Shown: piece by piece, positions 5,968 through 6,344 of the stretch
Numbering within the stretch: position 1 is the first letter of the stretch
How the letters are laid out: every line of letters starts with the position of its first letter
DNA from: Candidatus Peregrinibacteria bacterium
GTDB lineage: Bacteria; Patescibacteriota; Gracilibacteria; UBA1369; JACRIC01
Direction: 5' to 3'
Assembly: GCA_016235915.1 (NCBI GenBank)
Contig: JACRIC010000013.1
Span: 1-6,344 of the forward strand
DNA length: 6,344 nt
The notes under the pieces: model-generated
Seen by the model: only the letters and a program-made list of their open reading frames with translations
Databases searched by the model: none
Told to the model about the DNA's origin: nothing
Made by a program: the position numbers and the translations under genes

Positions 5968-6019
5968 ACTTAAAAGTTTTAATATTTTACCTGTTTATTT
6001 TAAGTATACTTAAAAGTTT
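5966..6019 (-). repeat. 14-bp direct repeat pair over promoter and start codon, with palindrome
   Basis: On the minus strand, AAACTTTTAAGTAT occurs at 6019-6006 and again at 5979-5966, with starts 40 bp apart. The distal copy covers the end of the promoter spacer and the first half of the -10 box; the proximal copy runs into the start codon (AAGTATG). The distal copy also belongs to a perfect palindrome, TTTTAAGTATACTTAAAA (5998-6015). This fits an autoregulatory operator pair. Confidence 0.82.
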
Positions 6020-6031
6020 GAAATATGTCAA
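6003..6031 (-). promoter_or_regulatory. Strong promoter of the right ATPase gene
   Basis: On the minus strand, a perfect TTGACA (6031-6026) and TATACT (6008-6003) are separated by exactly 17 bp. The transcript should start near 5996, about 29 nt before the ATG. An AGG lies over 20 nt upstream of the ATG, too far for ribosome binding. The -10 is the core of an 18-bp palindrome. Confidence 0.82.
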
Positions 6032-6057
6032 TTTCTGTGTGTTTTGGGGGATAGTAT

Positions 6058-6063
6058 TATAAT
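6058..6063 (+). promoter_or_regulatory. -10 box for the epimerase gene
   Basis: A perfect TATAAT stands 30 bp before the ATG at 6094. At 17 bp upstream the -35 position holds CTGTGT (6035-6040), a poor match, so an activator may be needed. Its upstream region abuts the divergent ATPase promoter (TTGACA at 6026-6031), so the two promoters may interfere. Confidence 0.5.
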
Positions 6064-6093
6064 AAAATACGATTTTTTAATTTTAAAAAAATA

Positions 6094-6344
6094 ATGTTTT
6101 CATTAGATACTTGTAGGATTTTATTGACTGGTGGAGCTGGTTTTTTGGGTAGTTTTGTTCACGAACAATTAGTGAAAAAAGGCGTATCTGAAAAGAACAT
6201 CACAATCCCACACTTCGACAAAGACGATCTCCGACAACGAGAAATTTGCCATAAAATCGTACAAAATATTGATCTCGTGATTCATCTTGCCGCTAAGGTT
6301 GGCGGTATTGGTTATAACATGGAACATCCAGGAGAACTTTTTTA
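6094..6344 (+). CDS. NAD-dependent epimerase, GDP-L-fucose synthase-like, cut by right edge
   Basis: The first 83 residues are visible. Seen: nucleotide-binding motif TGGAGFLGS (12-20) after a short N-terminal strand; a DKDDLR segment where family members carry D-x-D-L-x; and the segment HLAAKVGGIGYNMEHPGELF near the edge, followed by TA, which would fit the Y of a typical FYDN. The AAKVGGI-N-x-x-P motif is characteristic of GDP-L-fucose synthases and close relatives of the extended short-chain dehydrogenase/reductase family. These convert GDP-4-keto-6-deoxymannose to GDP-L-fucose with NADPH. The catalytic Y-x-x-x-K lies outside the window, so substrate cannot be fixed. With ugd it points to nucleotide-sugar supply for surface glycans. 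The start is ATG with no Shine-Dalgarno sequence in an A-rich leader. Confidence 0.88.
   Translation, partial: MFSLDTCRILLTGGAGFLGSFVHEQLVKKGVSEKNITIPHFDKDDLRQREICHKIVQNIDLVIHLAAKVGGIGYNMEHPGELF

Noticed and set aside
1..6344. Alternative genetic code with TGA as glycine, known in some related lineages
   Set aside because: All six genes read cleanly with standard stops and end in TAA or TAG; no in-frame TGA is needed to extend any of them.

Overview
The window looks like a piece of a Candidate Phyla Radiation (Patescibacteria / Parcubacteria-type) genome. The reasons are the standard genetic code, the absence of clear Shine-Dalgarno sequences before every gene, two different AAA_14/DUF4143 ATPases, an HNH protein of a type common in those genomes, and families of dispersed palindromic repeats, some of them inside coding sequence. 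This assignment is inferred from the style of the sequence and was not tested by a search.

Layout, left to right. (1) An AAA_14/DUF4143 ATPase on the minus strand (1-1111), cut by the left edge at its C-terminus, with its promoter and a 15-bp direct repeat at 1109-1169. (2) An intergenic stretch with a GGGGTCTGTCCC hairpin (1171-1195), little else to about 1322, then the first of two GTGAG-N5-ACTCACTAA operator-like sites. (3) An HNH-endonuclease-like gene (1427-2416, plus) that carries one copy of a CCGTCCTAGGACGG palindromic element in frame and takes its stop codon from a second copy. (4) A small unrecognised gene on the minus strand (2451-2693). (5) A UDP-glucose 6-dehydrogenase gene (2883-4631, plus) enlarged by two in-frame clusters of dispersed palindromic repeats. 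(6) A second, much more AT-rich AAA_14/DUF4143 ATPase on the minus strand (4762-5967) with a strong promoter and its own 14-bp repeat pair. (7) The start of a GDP-L-fucose synthase-like NAD-dependent epimerase (6094 to the right edge, plus).

The two nucleotide-sugar genes suggest an extracellular polysaccharide or glycan locus into which stand-alone accessory genes (two ATPases, an HNH protein, a small ORF) have been placed. The six genes strictly alternate in orientation (-,+,-,+,-,+), so none of them can share an operon with its neighbour.

The most unusual pattern concerns control. Each of the two ATPase genes has a private, unrelated direct repeat in two copies, one lying on its promoter -10 region and the other lying on its start codon. 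The HNH gene has a similar arrangement, with one repeat upstream and one ending five bases before its start codon. This suggests self-directed regulation, or recognition of the gene's own start region, by these protein families.
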